From assembly GCF_033568475.1 (NCBI RefSeq), contig NC_133120.1:85330151-85394150 (forward strand): a stretch of 64,000 bases of DNA. The letters run 5' to 3'. Positions 22,621-35,784 of the stretch are shown piece after piece. The notes below the pieces were generated by a model. It ran no database searches. It was given only the letters and a program-made list of their open reading frames with translations, and was not told the DNA's origin. Numbering within the stretch: the stretch's first letter is position 1; each line of letters begins with the position of its first letter. A program made the translations under genes and the position numbers. The stretch comes from Henckelia pumila. Taxonomy: Eukaryota > Streptophyta > Magnoliopsida > Lamiales > Gesneriaceae.

Positions 22621-25600
22621 ATGGATGGATGCACAGAAAACTTATTTGCTGAATTCCTCATGGGTAGAAAAATCAATGTACCTTTTAAAATCGGAGACCT
22701 GGCCGAAGCAAAGACTTTCGAGGATGGTTATCGCGGTGCATGGTTTCGATGCAAGGTGTGGTATTCAACTTGAAGCTCGAAATGTTATGTTCTGAACCTC
22801 TTGGTTTCAAATACCATCTAAAAATTAACCTGTTTTCTGCTTATGAGTTATGCTTTTGGTTCATTGCTTCAAACATAAGAGGCTATCGACTCTCTGGACA
22901 TTGGAAATGATGTGACTTTTCATTTGCATATATTTGCTTTGTTTCTAACAGCTGGTTCTTTTTTTAATTACCATTTTCTCTCTTGTTAGCTAGCTTTGTT
23001 GTCTATGATAACTGTATATTCTTTCTTTTAACATACAGAGTAGTCAAAAGGTTTTTGTTACCAGAAATTGTGTTTTTGTTTAACTTTTTGCTTATAATTT
23101 ATCCCCTTAATGTGATAGAAACCCTGACTGAGACGAGTTACACATTCATGAGTTGACCTCATAGATAATAAGGAGCCACAGATCAATGGCCCCTTTATTT
23201 ATATTCTTAAGATATCTGATGTTACTTTGTCCGCAATTCAAATGTAGATAGGGGTTTTCAGCTCAATCCTATGCATCATCTTACTCTAGGATCTTTGTGA
23301 AAAGTCCTCATATTTGTTGAACGGATGATGCCTGTTATTTTTATTATGCTCTCAACCTTCAATTAAAGATGTCTGAGCTAAATTCTTGTAGCATGAGTCA
23401 AGAAAATGTTGCAACTGTTGGAGCGTTTTTGCACTTTTCCTCTCCTGGTTGCATTTGGTCTGACATTTTTTTTTCTATTAAATTGTCTCCTATTGAACAT
23501 TGTTGGCCAGATAGAAGTTGTAATTCACAAAGCAACACCACTCTTTTCTCCTATTCACGTAAGTCTCAATTTTTTTTTATCAGATTATAGAGATCTCCAG
23601 GAGAAAAGGGAGTATTGGGATTGTCTCAGAATATTATGACTTCCCTGAGGAAAGTTAGTATCTGCTGTATACTTTTATTGACATATATTTTCTCCTTGGA
23701 GCATAATTAATGTAATGTCTCATAATTGTCTATGTGTTACTGTTTGTATCTACTGGAGGAGTAATTTTGGTGGTGATAAATGTATTATTATGGTATTGTT
23801 GCATGATTATGTGGGGAGGAATTTATTGGTTTCTAGTTTTATCATTGGAGCTGTCATTTTGGAAATTTTAACTAACTTCAGATCTATATTACACTTTGAG
23901 TCCTGAAGTGTGACCAAGTAGGGTTGCATAATATGCGCAGAGATGAATCAAGATATGTTGAACGGAAAATATTTTTAACATGAATATGTTTGAGTAAATC
24001 ATTGTGTTTGCTCTGCTCAAGTGATAACTAGACATGGCTACTTTTCAATTTCCAATGGCAGAACTGGAATGGGTTGAGCTCTATCAGATGGCCCCCTATC
24101 ATGTGGGAAAAACAAGAGAAAAAAAAGAATTGATGTTACGGCCACCCTACCCACCCATCTACCGTAAAAGCCAAATGCCTCTTGTCGGCGAGATTTCAGA
24201 GGTGACGGTGATTGTTGATGACACATGGAAGGTTGGGGATCTGGTGGACTGGTGGAAGGATGATTGTTATTGGTCTGGAAGTATTACGGGGTTATTTGGC
24301 AATTGCAAGGCCATGGTAATAATTGCTGATTTTTTTTCCTAGCCCCTAGGCTTGGCTTATGATGAAGTTTTTATCTCCATTACAAACTGACCCAAGAATT
24401 TCTTGGAAGCATTTTATTTGATGTTAAGGGCTAAAATATTTCTCATTACGTTTTAATAGATTTTGATATTATACTGTGGCTGTATTTTCTTGGTAATACA
24501 CTAATCACCAACTAATGTTTCCATTCTGGTTACTGTAACTCTAGCTTGAGCTGAAACCACCGCCACATGGTGAAGGTGATACCTATAAAGTTCTTTTAAA
24601 GGATGTACGCCCATCTCTAGATTGGTCACCAAAACAGGGTTGGACTGTGCCACCTCAGGTTTGTTACTTTTGGACTACCTGATTTTATTGAAGTGTTGGT
24701 TGAGTCTGACATTAGAACTTAAGTTGTGAATGGATTGATCAATTCAGATTTGCAGCGGCATAATTTTAGTGGACTTCTATAGTTTCCTATGTGCGTGTTG
24801 ATGAATCTTATATTGTTTTGTTTTGCTTTGCCTTGTGTGGTTTCCACATGTAATTCTTATAGAAACTGGGTAATGTGAATATAAGCATTTACAGCTCTTT
24901 ATTTTCTTGTTTATAGATTATAGATTAATTTCAGCTTTTGTATGTTTCATCTGTGGCTTTAAATCTTTTCAGATAACTCTATTCCCATTTTCAAATTTAA
25001 ATTTGTCTCTTATCCTTCATCTTGTATTGTAAATGATGGTTCAGTCACACTGATAACTCGAGTCTTTGGGAGGGGTGAAACCGTGGTATATTATGTCATC
25101 ATGCTCAGTTTACCAGTCTACCTATATGCAGCTTCTTGAAGTATGTATTTGTTTTCTAAGCTTTGCAGGGAGAAAAAAATGGCTGTGTTTGTGCTCAGAT
25201 TATCAAACCTCTAACTCAAGGTAAGATCATCCATCCAGAATCATTTTTCCTAGTAAAATGTGACCGTGCCAGAAAGATTTAGGATTGTTAAACTGATGTG
25301 TGACCATTTGCATGTATACTGTTAGATGGTTAAACCTAAAGGTTGGCCTTATGCCTTGTATGCGATGCGATGTGCTGTGTTTGGCAGGAACTTTTAAATA
25401 ACCTAACTTATCACACTTATCACAAAAACGAACCACATGAAATGAACTATAGCCCAATTTGACATGTGGTGTCTTTGATCACCACTCTTGAACCAGGAGA
25501 AGTTAAGGTCCTTTCATTAATCTGCTGATTTCTTAGATACATAATTTGGAGGTCAAATTTAACAAGAATCTGATTATGTCCGGGTCTTAATGGTCTGCTG

Positions 25601-27182
25601 GTCTGAGTCCTAGCAGGCCAGTCTCTTGGACAGGGGGCTACGCAAGAGGACTTCGCTCTGGTTATGACCACTGTATTCACTGTTGAGTATCAACTCATTG
25701 AACATAAAATTTAGGAAGATCATTCTGGTCCAGATTTGTCTGTTGACTTGTCATTCTCTTTGTCACCCACCTCCTGTTGCTAGAAACCACGTTTCTCTTC
25801 TTTGTAATCATTCTAAATGTTGATTCACAAATATGATATTTGGATGTCATTTATTTCGTTTGTCTTGAGAATGTGTAAAGAATGCTTAGGAGGCACCTAC
25901 GTTGAGAAGGTTCCAACTCTCATCTATACGAGGCACTAATATGTTTGAAAACATAACTTCAATATTTAGTTTGATTATATGAACAGAGTAGCATCTATGG
26001 TTAGCTATCTGTACTCTTTGGTGCATTTCAAGAGTAGTGAGTTCCTTAGCCCTGTCCCTAGTTGAATTTCTTTCTAGTGGTGTTCCTGTATCAGGACTCA
26101 GGTAGGCCTTTACTTGGGTGGTGAGCTATTGTACTTCATTATTTTTCGTCCTTGCATTCCGTCTGGTATCATAATTTTAACATTAATCATAAATTACCAA
26201 AATAATGGAATTCATTTCATTCTCTTTTGTGCTTAATTTCTGTAAACAAAGTTTTTCTCACACCTAACAGTGCCAACAACGCAAAAGTATTACATTCATG
26301 CTACTCTATGAAATTCTCCCTTGTATCATTGCCTTTTTTGTCATGGAAATTGTCGGAACTTCTTGTTTCTTTTGTTGCATATTTTTGTTTCAGACTTCTC
26401 CTATTGGTAACGGTGGAGATTCTTTGGAGTTTAAGCTTAAAACATAAACACACACACACACACACATACACATATTGGACAAGTGTTTGCTCGAACCATT
26501 TGATCTCACGTTACTAAATTTGTGGAATCATATTATGATATATCTGCTTCGGTTTCATGCTTTAATCTGGATTTCAATGCTTCCATTCTCTAAAGCCCGT
26601 AAAGCACGTCAAGAAACCATGTCTGGTCACAGAAAAGATGAATCAGAGGATAGAAGAACACCGGATATCCAGACGCAAGAACTCAAAGCACGTCAAGAAA
26701 CCATGTCTGGTCACAAAAAAGATGAATCAGAGGACAGAGGAACATCGGATATCCAGACGCATGGTTCTGAAGACAGAAGAACGTCGGAACAACCCCAAGT
26801 TCCCCAGGAGAACCATGGAGCTGGTGGCGGGGTCGTCCAGACACAAGGTTCTGAATACAAAAGAAGAACGTCAGAACCACCCCAAGTTCCCCAGGAGAAC
26901 CATGGAGCTGGTGGCGGGGTCGTCCAGACACAAGGTTCTGAATACAATAGAACGTCAGAACCACCCCAAGTTCCCCATAAGAACCATGGAGCTGGTGGGA
27001 GGGTTGCCCTTGACTCCGTGGAGACCGACACAGTAGAGGCAGCGATAATGGAGTTGGAAGAACTTGTAAATAAGGTCAAATGGATCAAGAAAATTTTGGA
27101 ACAGGGGATTTCTTTTTCTGATGGTGCGAGACCTGAATGGGAGTTTGTGGACCAGTCTCCTGCCTCCTCAGCTCCTAAGTAA
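22621..27182 (+). CDS. Agenet (Tudor-like) domain protein, six exons
   Basis: Predicted exons: 22621-22755, 23584-23653, 24062-24315, 24545-24658, 25169-25220, 26596-27182. All introns are GT-AG with matching phases, giving 403 aa. The N-terminus holds a first Agenet module (FKIGDLAEAKTFEDGYRGAW, residues about 22-75) and the linker MLRPPYPPIY. A second module starts with WKVGDLVDWWKDDCYWSGSI (124-143) and continues through LKDVRPSLDW. The C-terminus is hydrophilic with about five 28-residue tandem repeats, then a conserved-looking tail (AIMELEELVNKVKWIKKILE, EWEFV). Plant Agenet pairs bind histone or RNA/protein ligands; no catalytic domain is present. It lacks the DUF724 domain of some relatives. 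The weakest point is the exon 6 acceptor (ctctaaag): a nearer acceptor at about 26394 would end the protein five codons later. Confidence 0.78.
26601..27000 (+). repeat. Coding minisatellite, about 84-bp period, in the last Agenet exon
   Basis: Two copies of a unit beginning AAAGCACGTCAAGAAACC start at 26601 and 26685 (84 bp apart). Three copies of a unit beginning ACGTC(A/G)GAAC(A/C)ACCCCAAG start at 26781, 26868 and 26952 (87 and 84 bp apart). The unit lengths are multiples of three, so the frame is kept. Encoded motifs are ARQETMSGH-KDESEDR and SE-PQVP--NHGAGG. The shared period suggests one minisatellite that diverged into two subtypes. Confidence 0.85.
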
Positions 27183-28457
27183 ATTTCTCTTTATAGTTGT
27201 GAAAATTCAAGAACTCTCAGAAACTGTAAATTTCGATTTTTTTTTTGTTTTTTCGGTCATACGAGGTTGCATTTTCTTTCCTCGAGGATAAAAACAAAAT
27301 AGAAGTAGACAAAGCTCACAAATATGGTCAATATTTACTTGCATGTTTGTTCGAGGGGTTGAATCTTTTGTACGGATCCATTGCTATTTGGGGCAAACTG
27401 AAGAATGAACAAGCCAAGTGTCGAAAGAAAAATAATCCAAGTCAACCATCCTCAACACATATGTATCACGTTAATCAGCATTTATCTCACTTGGGAAAAT
27501 CGACTATCGTCATTTATTCATCTGGAATCTCAGTATTTCAGTCCATCTCAAAATTATTAATTTTTTAAAATTGTCTTCTTTATCAAACATTTTTAAAAGC
27601 AGTCTTGTATGATCTAGAAATCGTAAAATACCATTCTTTTCTTTCTTTTTTTTTTTAAAAAACCTTATCTTACCATATTATTACAATAGAGATCATCTAA
27701 TTAATTAACTTCTAATCAATTGGTTAAATTTGATGTGAAATTACAATTATGTTCTGATTTAATTTTTAATAAAACCAAGATTATTAGGCAAATTACTCAT
27801 TTTATATTGTTTTCTCTTTTTTAGTCATTAGATGTTTTGTTGTTTATAAAAATGACACTCACTTGTGTCATTTGTTTTTTTTTATTTACAAAAATGTCAT
27901 TCACTTTGTAAAATTGATATATCTATTGTGTTTTTATGAATATTTTTGTTTAGGAAGACCCTATTTTTTTTTTTTTTGTATTTTTAAAATTTTAGAATTC
28001 ACTTTTATTTTTTGTTTTTTGTTTTAATTTGATAATATTAATTTATATAATGCATTATTATATCGATAATAACATTAAATACATCATGTGTGTTAAATAT
28101 TATAGTTTTATAGAAAAAAGTGATAAATTTACATTTTTATAAAAATAATTAAAAGAAAGAAAGATATTTAAAATATATATTGCATTTTATTCACGATAAC
28201 ACCTAATAAATTTTTATCATCGTCTTAGGAATATATATAATAATGTAAATATAAAAAAAGAGATGTATGTTAAGAAACTAGATTTGGTGACCAAAAGTAG
28301 TTATTTAAAGCCATTCATACTTAATTAATAGTATTAAATTCTATATCTATCTATGTATATATATAAGGAAAATAAAGTAAGTGCTATTTTCAAAGTGACG
28401 ATTGACGAATGGGTGCGTGTGTTATATTATTTATGAAATAAGATTTTAAAAAAAAAT

Positions 28458-28502
<45 letters not shown>

Positions 28503-28640
28503 CTGTTGGGTTGGTTAAATAAACAGTTGAGAAGCTCAGTCTCAGTAATCAAGCAGTTGAGAAGCTCACATGAATCAAGCTCTGTGTATACAGCGCAAGA
28601 AATCCGCGTAAATCCATCTTCTTTTTCTATCCATTTCTTC
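27183..28640. other. Intergenic, AT-rich
   Basis: Holds the 3' flank of the Agenet gene and the promoter side of the kinase gene, with homopolymer runs and a (TA)n tract at about 28463-28497. An open stretch at 27245-27568 has no start context, family motif or splice support and is not called. Confidence 0.5.
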
Positions 28641-28645
28641 CTTCA

Positions 28646-28657
28646 TATATATAAACC
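28646..28657 (+). promoter_or_regulatory. Probable TATA box of the BLUS1-like kinase gene
   Basis: TATATATAAACC lies about 125 bp upstream of the ATG at 28780. It is followed by a CT-rich stretch (ctctctcattcatcc...ttctctctc) typical of plant transcription starts and leaders. The spacing would give a leader of roughly 95-100 nt. Confidence 0.45.
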
Positions 28658-28779
28658 CCATCAGATCGATAACCTCTCTCATTCATCCTTTTTGTTTTTC
28701 TCTCTCAAGAAATCAAGTACGTGTACGTGCCAATTGTGTCAAGAATCACAATCCAGAGAAGACCATCAAGAACACGAAG

Positions 28780-30252
28780 ATGGACCGCAAAGAGAAAGAC
28801 GCTGAAGATGATTCAACCAGAATTAATGATCAGTATCCTCTCGACTCGAGGTGCTACGAAATTCTTGATGAAATCGGGAGAGGGGTCAGTGCGATTGTGT
28901 ACAAGGCGATATGCATTCCGTTTAACTCTTCCGTCGTCGCAATCAAAGCCATTGATTTGGAAAAATCGAGAGCGGATTTAGATAGCGTACGACGCGAATC
29001 CAAGATTATGACACTTCTGTGCCATCCCAATATCCTCAGAGCTCACTGTTCCTTCACCGTAGAAAGCCAACTTTGGGTGGTGATGCCCTTCGTTTCTTGC
29101 GGTTCTCTGCAGTCGATTATTTCTGCTTCATTCCCCGAGGGATTGCCCGAGCCCTGCATCGCGACGGTTCTTAAAGAAACTTTGAGTGCCTTGTCATATC
29201 TACACGGGCAAGGCCATCTGCATAGAGATATTAAGGCGGGGAATATCCTTGTCGATTCAAATGGATCGGTTAAGTTGGCGGATTTCGGGGTTTCGGCCTC
29301 GGTTTGCGAGAGGAGTTCTTCGTCTATGATGCTTACTGATGTGGCGGGGACGCCGTACTGGATGGCGCCTGAGGTTATACATTCACACACAGGGTACAGT
29401 TTTAAGGCTGATATATGGTCGTTTGGTATCACTGCAATGGAGTTGGCGCATGGGAGGCCTCCTCTGTCCCATCTGCCGCCTTTCAAATCGTTGATCATGA
29501 AAATTACCAAGAGGTTTCGGTTTTCGGATCATTACGAGAAGGGTAAAGATGGAAAGGGAAAGAAATTTTCGAAATCTTTCAAAGACATGGTTGGTTTATG
29601 CCTTGACCAGGATCCTTCCAAGAGGCCATCTGCCGAGAAGTTGTTGAAGCATCCTTTCTTCAAGAATTGTAAGGGGAGTGATTACTTGGTGAAGAATGTG
29701 TTGCAGGGATTGGCAAGTGTTGAGAAAAGGTATCGAGGGGAAAAGATTCAGAGGGCTTTGTCACTGAGTAGAAGTGATGATGCTGATGAAGATGACGATG
29801 ATGAAAACGAGGGCGATTTTTCACTTGAAAGTGGGAAGCAGAGAAGGATCAGTGGCTGGAACTTTAATGAAGAAGGGTTTGAATTGGATCCTGTTTTCAA
29901 AGAAGGTGATCAAAGAGGTGTGAAACAGGTGAGCTTTGGAGTTGAAACAATGCTTCAAGAAAGTAGATCCAACTTCGATGAGGTCCAAACTGGTGGCTAT
30001 GTTGACAAGGGAGCTGTGATGGACAGTATGCTGCTTTTGAAGAAGAGTTTGGATTGTCAAATGCAACAGGTCGTGCAGCTGATGGCCTCGTTGGGTGGGG
30101 AAGAAAGCGCAGAGATGATGGCGGTCAGCAGGGAAGAGCAGATGATGCAGGTGATTGAGGAGCTGAGAATGGAGGTGGAGAATGAGAAGAGGAAGAGGTT
30201 TGCTGTGGAGATGGAACTGGAGTTTCTCAAATTGCAGCTTCCAAGGAAGTAG
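28780..30252 (+). CDS. BLUS1: STE20/GCK-family serine/threonine kinase, BLUS1-like
   Basis: Intronless, 490 aa; the Arabidopsis protein is 487 aa as I recall. Kinase domain about residues 26-294: Gly loop [12 protein letters not shown] (32-43), VAIK Lys56, catalytic HRD Asp150 in [11 protein letters not shown] Asp168, GTPYWMAPE (190-198), and Arg282 in [22 protein letters not shown] and GTPYWMAPE are of the STE20 class. The C-terminal region is acidic (about 333-347) and carries RRISGWNF with Ser358, matching in context the phototropin-phosphorylated Ser348 of BLUS1. A predicted coiled coil of Glu/Met-rich heptads (about 450-488) ends the protein. In Arabidopsis, BLUS1 links phototropins to H+-ATPase activation in blue-light stomatal opening. 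Orthology is inferred; a close GCK paralogue cannot be excluded. The ATG at 28780 is chosen because the domain starts soon after it. Confidence 0.82.
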   Translation: MDRKEKDAEDDSTRINDQYPLDSRCYEILDEIGRGVSAIVYKAICIPFNSSVVAIKAIDLEKSRADLDSVRRESKIMTLLCHPNILRAHCSFTVESQLWVVMPFVSCGSLQSIISASFPEGLPEPCIATVLKETLSALSYLHGQGHLHRDIKAGNILVDSNGSVKLADFGVSASVCERSSSSMMLTDVAGTPYWMAPEVIHSHTGYSFKADIWSFGITAMELAHGRPPLSHLPPFKSLIMKITKRFRFSDHYEKGKDGKGKKFSKSFKDMVGLCLDQDPSKRPSAEKLLKHPFFKNCKGSDYLVKNVLQGLASVEKRYRGEKIQRALSLSRSDDADEDDDDENEGDFSLESGKQRRISGWNFNEEGFELDPVFKEGDQRGVKQVSFGVETMLQESRSNFDEVQTGGYVDKGAVMDSMLLLKKSLDCQMQQVVQLMASLGGEESAEMMAVSREEQMMQVIEELRMEVENEKRKRFAVEMELEFLKLQLPRK

Positions 30253-31669
30253 GAAAAATATGGTGTAAATCTAAGATAGCTGATGACATCAAATGTAGGT
30301 GGTTTACATTTAGTTGTGTCAAGGTAACAATACGATTGCTCTCAAGACTACAAATACTGATGCTGCTTCTAGTTTGGTTTTATCTTGGATGATTGTAGAT
30401 TTCTAGGGTCGGAACTATTTTCGTGTTCTTTTGCTTTTGTTCATCTCTATTAGCGAATCAAGCTACTCATACATACATTGATTGATTAGGGCAGCTGGTT
30501 GTGTGACTGCTTTTGCTCCTCTGCCTTGTTTTCTTTCTGGTGTAATTACATCTGACTTTTAGTAATGAATTTGGATTTGCTAGCTTTTAGAAAAAGGTGA
30601 CAAATTAATGCTGTGACTTTGAGGATGTATTGTTGCTTTCCTTCATTTTTAATGCCTACTGTTTTCTTGAGCCCGATCCTATATATAAATTTAGGCGATG
30701 ACCCAGTTGCGATAAATTAAATGGGCCTTATTCTTTAAGCTTAGCCCATGCTATTGCTATATACAATGTTTTTATTCAATAAATTTAAAATACGGTGCAT
30801 TAAATGATACACCGAGGGAAGTATTCTTTTCCAAAGGGAAAAATTTCTGTGTTTTGTCTTTTTCTTTGGCTGATTAAAAAGAGAGCAAATTTTCCATGCA
30901 CTTTCAAGCTAATTACTCCTTTGTTTTTTTTTATTTCTATTTTGCTATAAATTGCAAATGTATTTACTATTTACTATATAGCCTACCTAATTAAGTTCTT
31001 TCTAGAGAAAGAAAAAAAGCTCTGATGAAATAATTAAGGGGATGAAGTGAAACTTATATATATAAGTTGATGTCCTCCAATATGTTTTATTTATAAAATT
31101 AATTAATTACGTCATTTGCCATTCATATGATTACTTTATATTTATTATTACGTTAGTTTTGAACACGTCGATCATTTTTTAAGACATGAAGGCGCGCAGG
31201 CAAAACCTGCAATATGGGAAGTATTACCTTAAAAAAGTGAAACTAGAAGTAGGCAAGGATGGGATCACTCCATTGGCCACCAGTCATTCACAAAATCTGA
31301 GCAAAATAGGGCACAATCTTTTGTATGTTGGTGGGTTCTGATATCTTTTGAGGGAGAAAATGGCAAGCAAATCTTGGTCACTGAGATATACTTTTCTTTT
31401 GTAATCTAGCGATCGAAGGTGCTTGTATTACAAATATTCTCCCAACCATAAAATTAGATTTTTTTAATGAATTTTGGTTGTCAGGGATCGGAACGAGTGA
31501 ATATCTACTTATTAGTAATCATTGCTATATATATAATTCGCAATTTGGCTCCATGCATTCATCATAATATGTATACTTGTCAATTCAAGTCCTTGAATGG
31601 AAGAATTAAGTACTACTCGTGTAATAGCTAGCCAGCTTTACATAGCTTATAACATGCATGCACCACATT

Positions 31670-31714
<45 letters not shown>

Positions 31715-33347
31715 TAGCTAGCAGTATGGCACACGCGGGAAGTTCTATGCTGACAGACCGGGTAGTAATGGCTCCGGGCCATTGTGCACATCACATTATG
31801 GTGATGTGCACAATACCCGGGTCGATGGATTGCCCTCCGGGCGCTACCCCGGAGGGCAGCTAAGAACTTTCCGGCACACGCATTGCGTGTGTAACAAACA
31901 AATATCATGTTTTTTTTTCTCAAAAGTGAAAGATATGGATGGTGAAAAAGTTAAAATGACATAAAAATCAGCATAGTGGATTTTGTAATAGTCAAAATTA
32001 TGTTAGGAATTGTGATGGGAGAAAGTAGTTGAAAAAGGGTATTTTTGAGCATTTGAAAAACAGACCACAACCCCATGAAACAGTTTCTATGTGCTCAAAC
32101 TTAATTAATAGTAAAAGATTATATATCCTCAACATATATAATCATATCTAATTGGCTAGTAGCTATAATTAAGCATGCACCTAAAACCCTCAAGTTAATA
32201 TTCTAACACAAAAATCACCCCAATCCCAAAAGAAACAAATGCTTCTTTTGAAATGACAATGCTGATAACATACAAATTGACATGGCAAAAAAAGCTCTGA
32301 GCTAGCTGAGAACGTACATACATAAAAAGCAATATGCCTTTATTTCGATCATCTAATTAAGGTGGGGGACCTTTCCACTCAACACATGATTCTATAAATG
32401 ATACGTGATTTATATGTTACCTACAATGGTTCATTCTTTTTCACTAGATTTAATTCGTACCATTAATGATCATCATCACTCTACTCAAGTATACATACAG
32501 TGGCTCATTTTTCTTGTAGTGAGACTCGTGCATGTATCTTCAATCCTATGTTAAATTTTAGGGACGACCAAGCTTGGAATTTGTTTCTTCTGCACTCAAA
32601 AAAGTGTAGGTTGCAATTTAAAAACGTTTTTCTTTTTACATTCTAATCGTGGTCTAAATTAAAGCGCATACTATATGAATACAAACTTAGACAAAAATGT
32701 AACGAGGAATGAATGATGTGGTTCCCCGAAATGGCATGACTTGGGAGGACGAGGTTGTACAATTAGTGATCAGTAGTGGCCAAACATAGGGAACATGCAC
32801 TGCCTAACTCCATCCAATCACATTCTCCTTTGCTGGCTTAGAGTTTGATGGCCTCTAGCAAATTACTCATCACACTATCTGATCACTACTGTTAAAAGTC
32901 ATCTATAACTTTTATTCTTTTTTTTTTAAAAAAAAAAAGAATTAGTTTGATTTAAAATTTAAAGAATATTCCAACCTATATTTACGTGCATAATGACAGT
33001 GCTTTCAAATGAAGGGTCACTCTAAAGATAAGTTAATACTGTAGGGTTAGAAGTATGTAGCTAAGAATTCACAAAAAAAAAGGGGGGGTTTTAATTAGCT
33101 AGCTTTTTTATTTTTGAAATTACTTTACTAGCTATGCTTTATAATAGCAGATTAAAATTTGAAAAAAAAAATATTGGGTTTTTCTCCTTATATGTTTTAG
33201 AAAAAAATAATGTTCCATACTCGCTACCTTTCTCTATTTATATCACGATATATAACTCATGCTAAGTGATTCTTCCTTATCTTGTCTGTCGTCTGTGTAG
33301 CTTTTTGACACTTGACACATACATTCACAATTCTACGTACGCAGAGA
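30253..33347. other. Intergenic region between kinase and SUP-like genes
   Basis: Kinase 3' flank (to about 30650), then AT-rich sequence, a (TA)n tract (31673-31706) and a GC-rich hairpin element (31739-31872). At 32700-32900 lies a patch of more even composition carrying an inverted pair (agtgatcagtagtg and tgatcactact), a candidate conserved promoter segment for the zinc-finger gene. No coding sequence is supported. Confidence 0.5.
31739..31872. mobile_element. GC-rich hairpin element, copy 1
   Basis: The left arm AAGTTCTATGCTGAC...CCGGGTAG and the right arm (as complement) AAGTTCTTAGCTGCC...CCGGGGTAG form an imperfect inverted repeat. The centre is a perfect palindrome around ATTGTGCACATCAC/GTGATGTGCACAAT. 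It lies just right of a (TA)n tract. It is too short to code and its ends resemble those of two other hairpins in the window (47690, 61880). Confidence 0.6.
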
Positions 33348-34052
33348 ATGGAGCGATCAAGAATCTGTTCGGGCAGAAATACGAAGCAGCAACAAAGCAA
33401 CAATAATTGTACACAAAGAATCCAAGAAATGAACGTTTACAAGTTCAAGGGCAAATGGGATTTTTGCCACGACTTCAAGAACCATAAAATTGCCGAGGAA
33501 ACCTCGGTTGGAGCTGGATTTTCTTGGCCTCCAAGATGCTATTCATGCAATTTCTGCAGAAGGGAATTCAGATCTGCTCAAGCTCTTGGGGGACACATGA
33601 ACGTTCACAGAAGGGACAGAGCAAGATTGAGGCAATTTTCACCGCCCAAGAATATTATCCAAAATCTAGATCCTTATTATAACCCTAGCAGCTTGAATCC
33701 AAACCCTAGTTTGATGTCATCTCACTGGACAAGGTTCCCTCACCACACTTCTCCTTTGCCTCCATTCTTCCCTTCTTCACATTCCCATTTCTCTTCATGT
33801 TTAGAAAGTAGCCATGCTGCAGGTATTGAGAGTCGATCCAGGGAGATGAAGCCGCCGAGTGCAGGAGACTTCGTGAAGAATATGGAGACTCGGAAAGCCT
33901 TTAACAGCGTCGAAAAGTTCGGTCCATTTGTTCGTGAAAAAGGGCGTGAAATCGCGAAGAAAGATCTGGTGAGATTGGACCTGGAGATTGGCTTGATCAG
34001 TCAGTACTCTCATGGGGAGCTTGATTTGGAACTTCGACTAGGGTACACTTGA
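33348..34052 (+). CDS. SUP: SUPERMAN-like C2H2 zinc-finger repressor
   Basis: Single exon, 234 aa. One plant-type C2H2 finger, Cys67/Cys70/His83/His87, has the QALGGH signature (residues 78-83). It sits in the SUPERMAN context GFSWPPR upstream and [13 protein letters not shown] downstream. The middle is Ser/Pro/His-rich and low complexity. The C-terminus ends [10 protein letters not shown], an EAR repression motif. The family acts in the nucleus as transcriptional repressors controlling organ boundaries and growth. I chose ATG 33348 (MERSR) because SUP proteins begin MERS; upstream in-frame sequence lacks an ATG. It could be a ZFP10/RBE-type relative rather than SUP itself. A poly-A run follows the stop (34053-34075). 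Confidence 0.82.
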   Translation: MERSRICSGRNTKQQQSNNNCTQRIQEMNVYKFKGKWDFCHDFKNHKIAEETSVGAGFSWPPRCYSCNFCRREFRSAQALGGHMNVHRRDRARLRQFSPPKNIIQNLDPYYNPSSLNPNPSLMSSHWTRFPHHTSPLPPFFPSSHSHFSSCLESSHAAGIESRSREMKPPSAGDFVKNMETRKAFNSVEKFGPFVREKGREIAKKDLVRLDLEIGLISQYSHGELDLELRLGYT

Positions 34053-35748
34053 AAAAAAAAAAAAAAAAAAAAAAAATTTTTTCCATGATTTCTTAAGCAT
34101 CTTGTTAGCTCTATGCATTGTTTTTGTTTTAGAAAATCGTGAAGATTTGCTAAGCTAACTTTTGCAACTGATCTCCACTCAAAATTTACCAGGAGAAGTT
34201 GGGGGCCGGGCCGGGTATATTATTATGAAATATATCATGTTATAAATTCCAACACATGGCTGATATATATTACTGAAAAAACATATTCTCTAGCAGCATT
34301 CGATGCCATGTTTATGTGATCTCACTCAATTATTAATTATTACGCCATACATGAAAATTTTCTCACCCTCAACTTTGGAAAAACGACGATATTAATGATG
34401 CCTACAGTACATTACTATGCATACCTACAATCAGTTTCTATATATCACTAATTTCTACTGTCTCCAATATCGCACACGCACCAAAACACACCACCCACAA
34501 CGACGTATAGTACGTACTGTGGTACGTGGGATGGCAACCATAGCCCTGATCGACGATTGAGTGTGTATGTCGATAATATTAGAGAGAATGAAGTCCATTC
34601 TATGTCGTATGTGCGGGCTCAGTCTCCACGAGGCACTCAAACTCTATCATGGTCCTGAAAATTAATTCCAAGCATAATATATAGTTCAAATTATTTTTTA
34701 TATATAAAAAAGAAAAAACATTCAATATTACAACTAATTATTTGGTAGTCTAGGTTGCTAGGTGATATTAATATGCATTATGGGCCACTGTATTTATGAC
34801 ATCCCCAAAATGGGATGCTTTGCATGTTCCCGACAAATTTTTGGTGTCAAATGGCATGATGACATTTCCTAAAATGGAATAGAATGAAATGAAATGAAAT
34901 ATTTTGGTCAGTTTCAAAAAGCATTACAGAGAATTGAAAGAGAAACAACTGATCTTCTTTCTTTCCCAAAAGAGGAATTAAGGCACCTCATTTGAATACT
35001 TCCAAACGAGCCCTTACCATCTGCTTCATCCTTGAAAACTTATTATTATTTCTCTATTGATCATTATTAAATTATATTTTCAAAAATTAAGGAAACGTTC
35101 TGTTTTAATTTTCAAATTATTGAAAAGAAATAAATTAAATATTAAGTTTAATTTACTCTAAATCTAAAGTGTTGTAAATTAATAATTTATATTTAACGTT
35201 GCATGCATGAGGCATTTTGAAATAAAGAAATTTAACTTACTCGATATTTGCAATATTTTATATAAACAAAACATACATACAGGGAAATGATTGATATTTT
35301 GCATTCTCTGCAAAGATGCCAAATCAGAAGAAATATCGCATGTATAATATTACAGTGTTTGAATATAGTTGAATAGGGCTTATGTCATGTCACACTAGCC
35401 CTTCAACTCAGATAGCAGCTTTGACCAAATTAAGACGAGGGGGAAAAGTAGGTCTTCAAGTACAAGAATTATGTTGTTGATCTATCGAAGAATCAATGTC
35501 ACGTTGTATATGTAGCACAATTAATTAGGTTAAATTCAAAATATTTATTCTACATTAATTATTAATCTAAAAGTCTATTGAGCCAAATAATAAATCTATA
35601 TATATAGATATATATAACTGAGATCGTATGTAAAAACTGATTTGATTTCATATAAAACAGCAATATTACCACTGTAATTCATCACCTATACTGATCGGGA
35701 AGTCTCTACATTAGTGTATCAATTTGAAAAATTTTCAAGATTAAATTG

Positions 35749-35750
<2 letters not shown>
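34053..35750. other. Intergenic, AT-rich
   Basis: Downstream of the SUP-like gene. No family-level coding signal; only short ORFs without motifs. A (TA)n tract ends it (35748-35781). Confidence 0.5.

Positions 35751-35784
<34 letters not shown>

Noticed and set aside
26394-26420. Acceptor TTTCAG at about 26394 as the start of the last Agenet exon
   Set aside because: In the phase set by exon 5 it stops after five codons, whereas the acceptor at 26595 opens the full repeat region and the conserved-looking C-terminal helix. Kept only as an alternative.
26683-27088. Minus-strand ORFs of 93 and 125 codons
   Set aside because: Reverse reading of the coding minisatellite in the Agenet gene; openness follows from the repeat.
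33312-33347. Upstream extension of the SUP-like protein
   Set aside because: Begins at a non-ATG codon, and the family start MERS is at 33348; no conserved residues in the extension.
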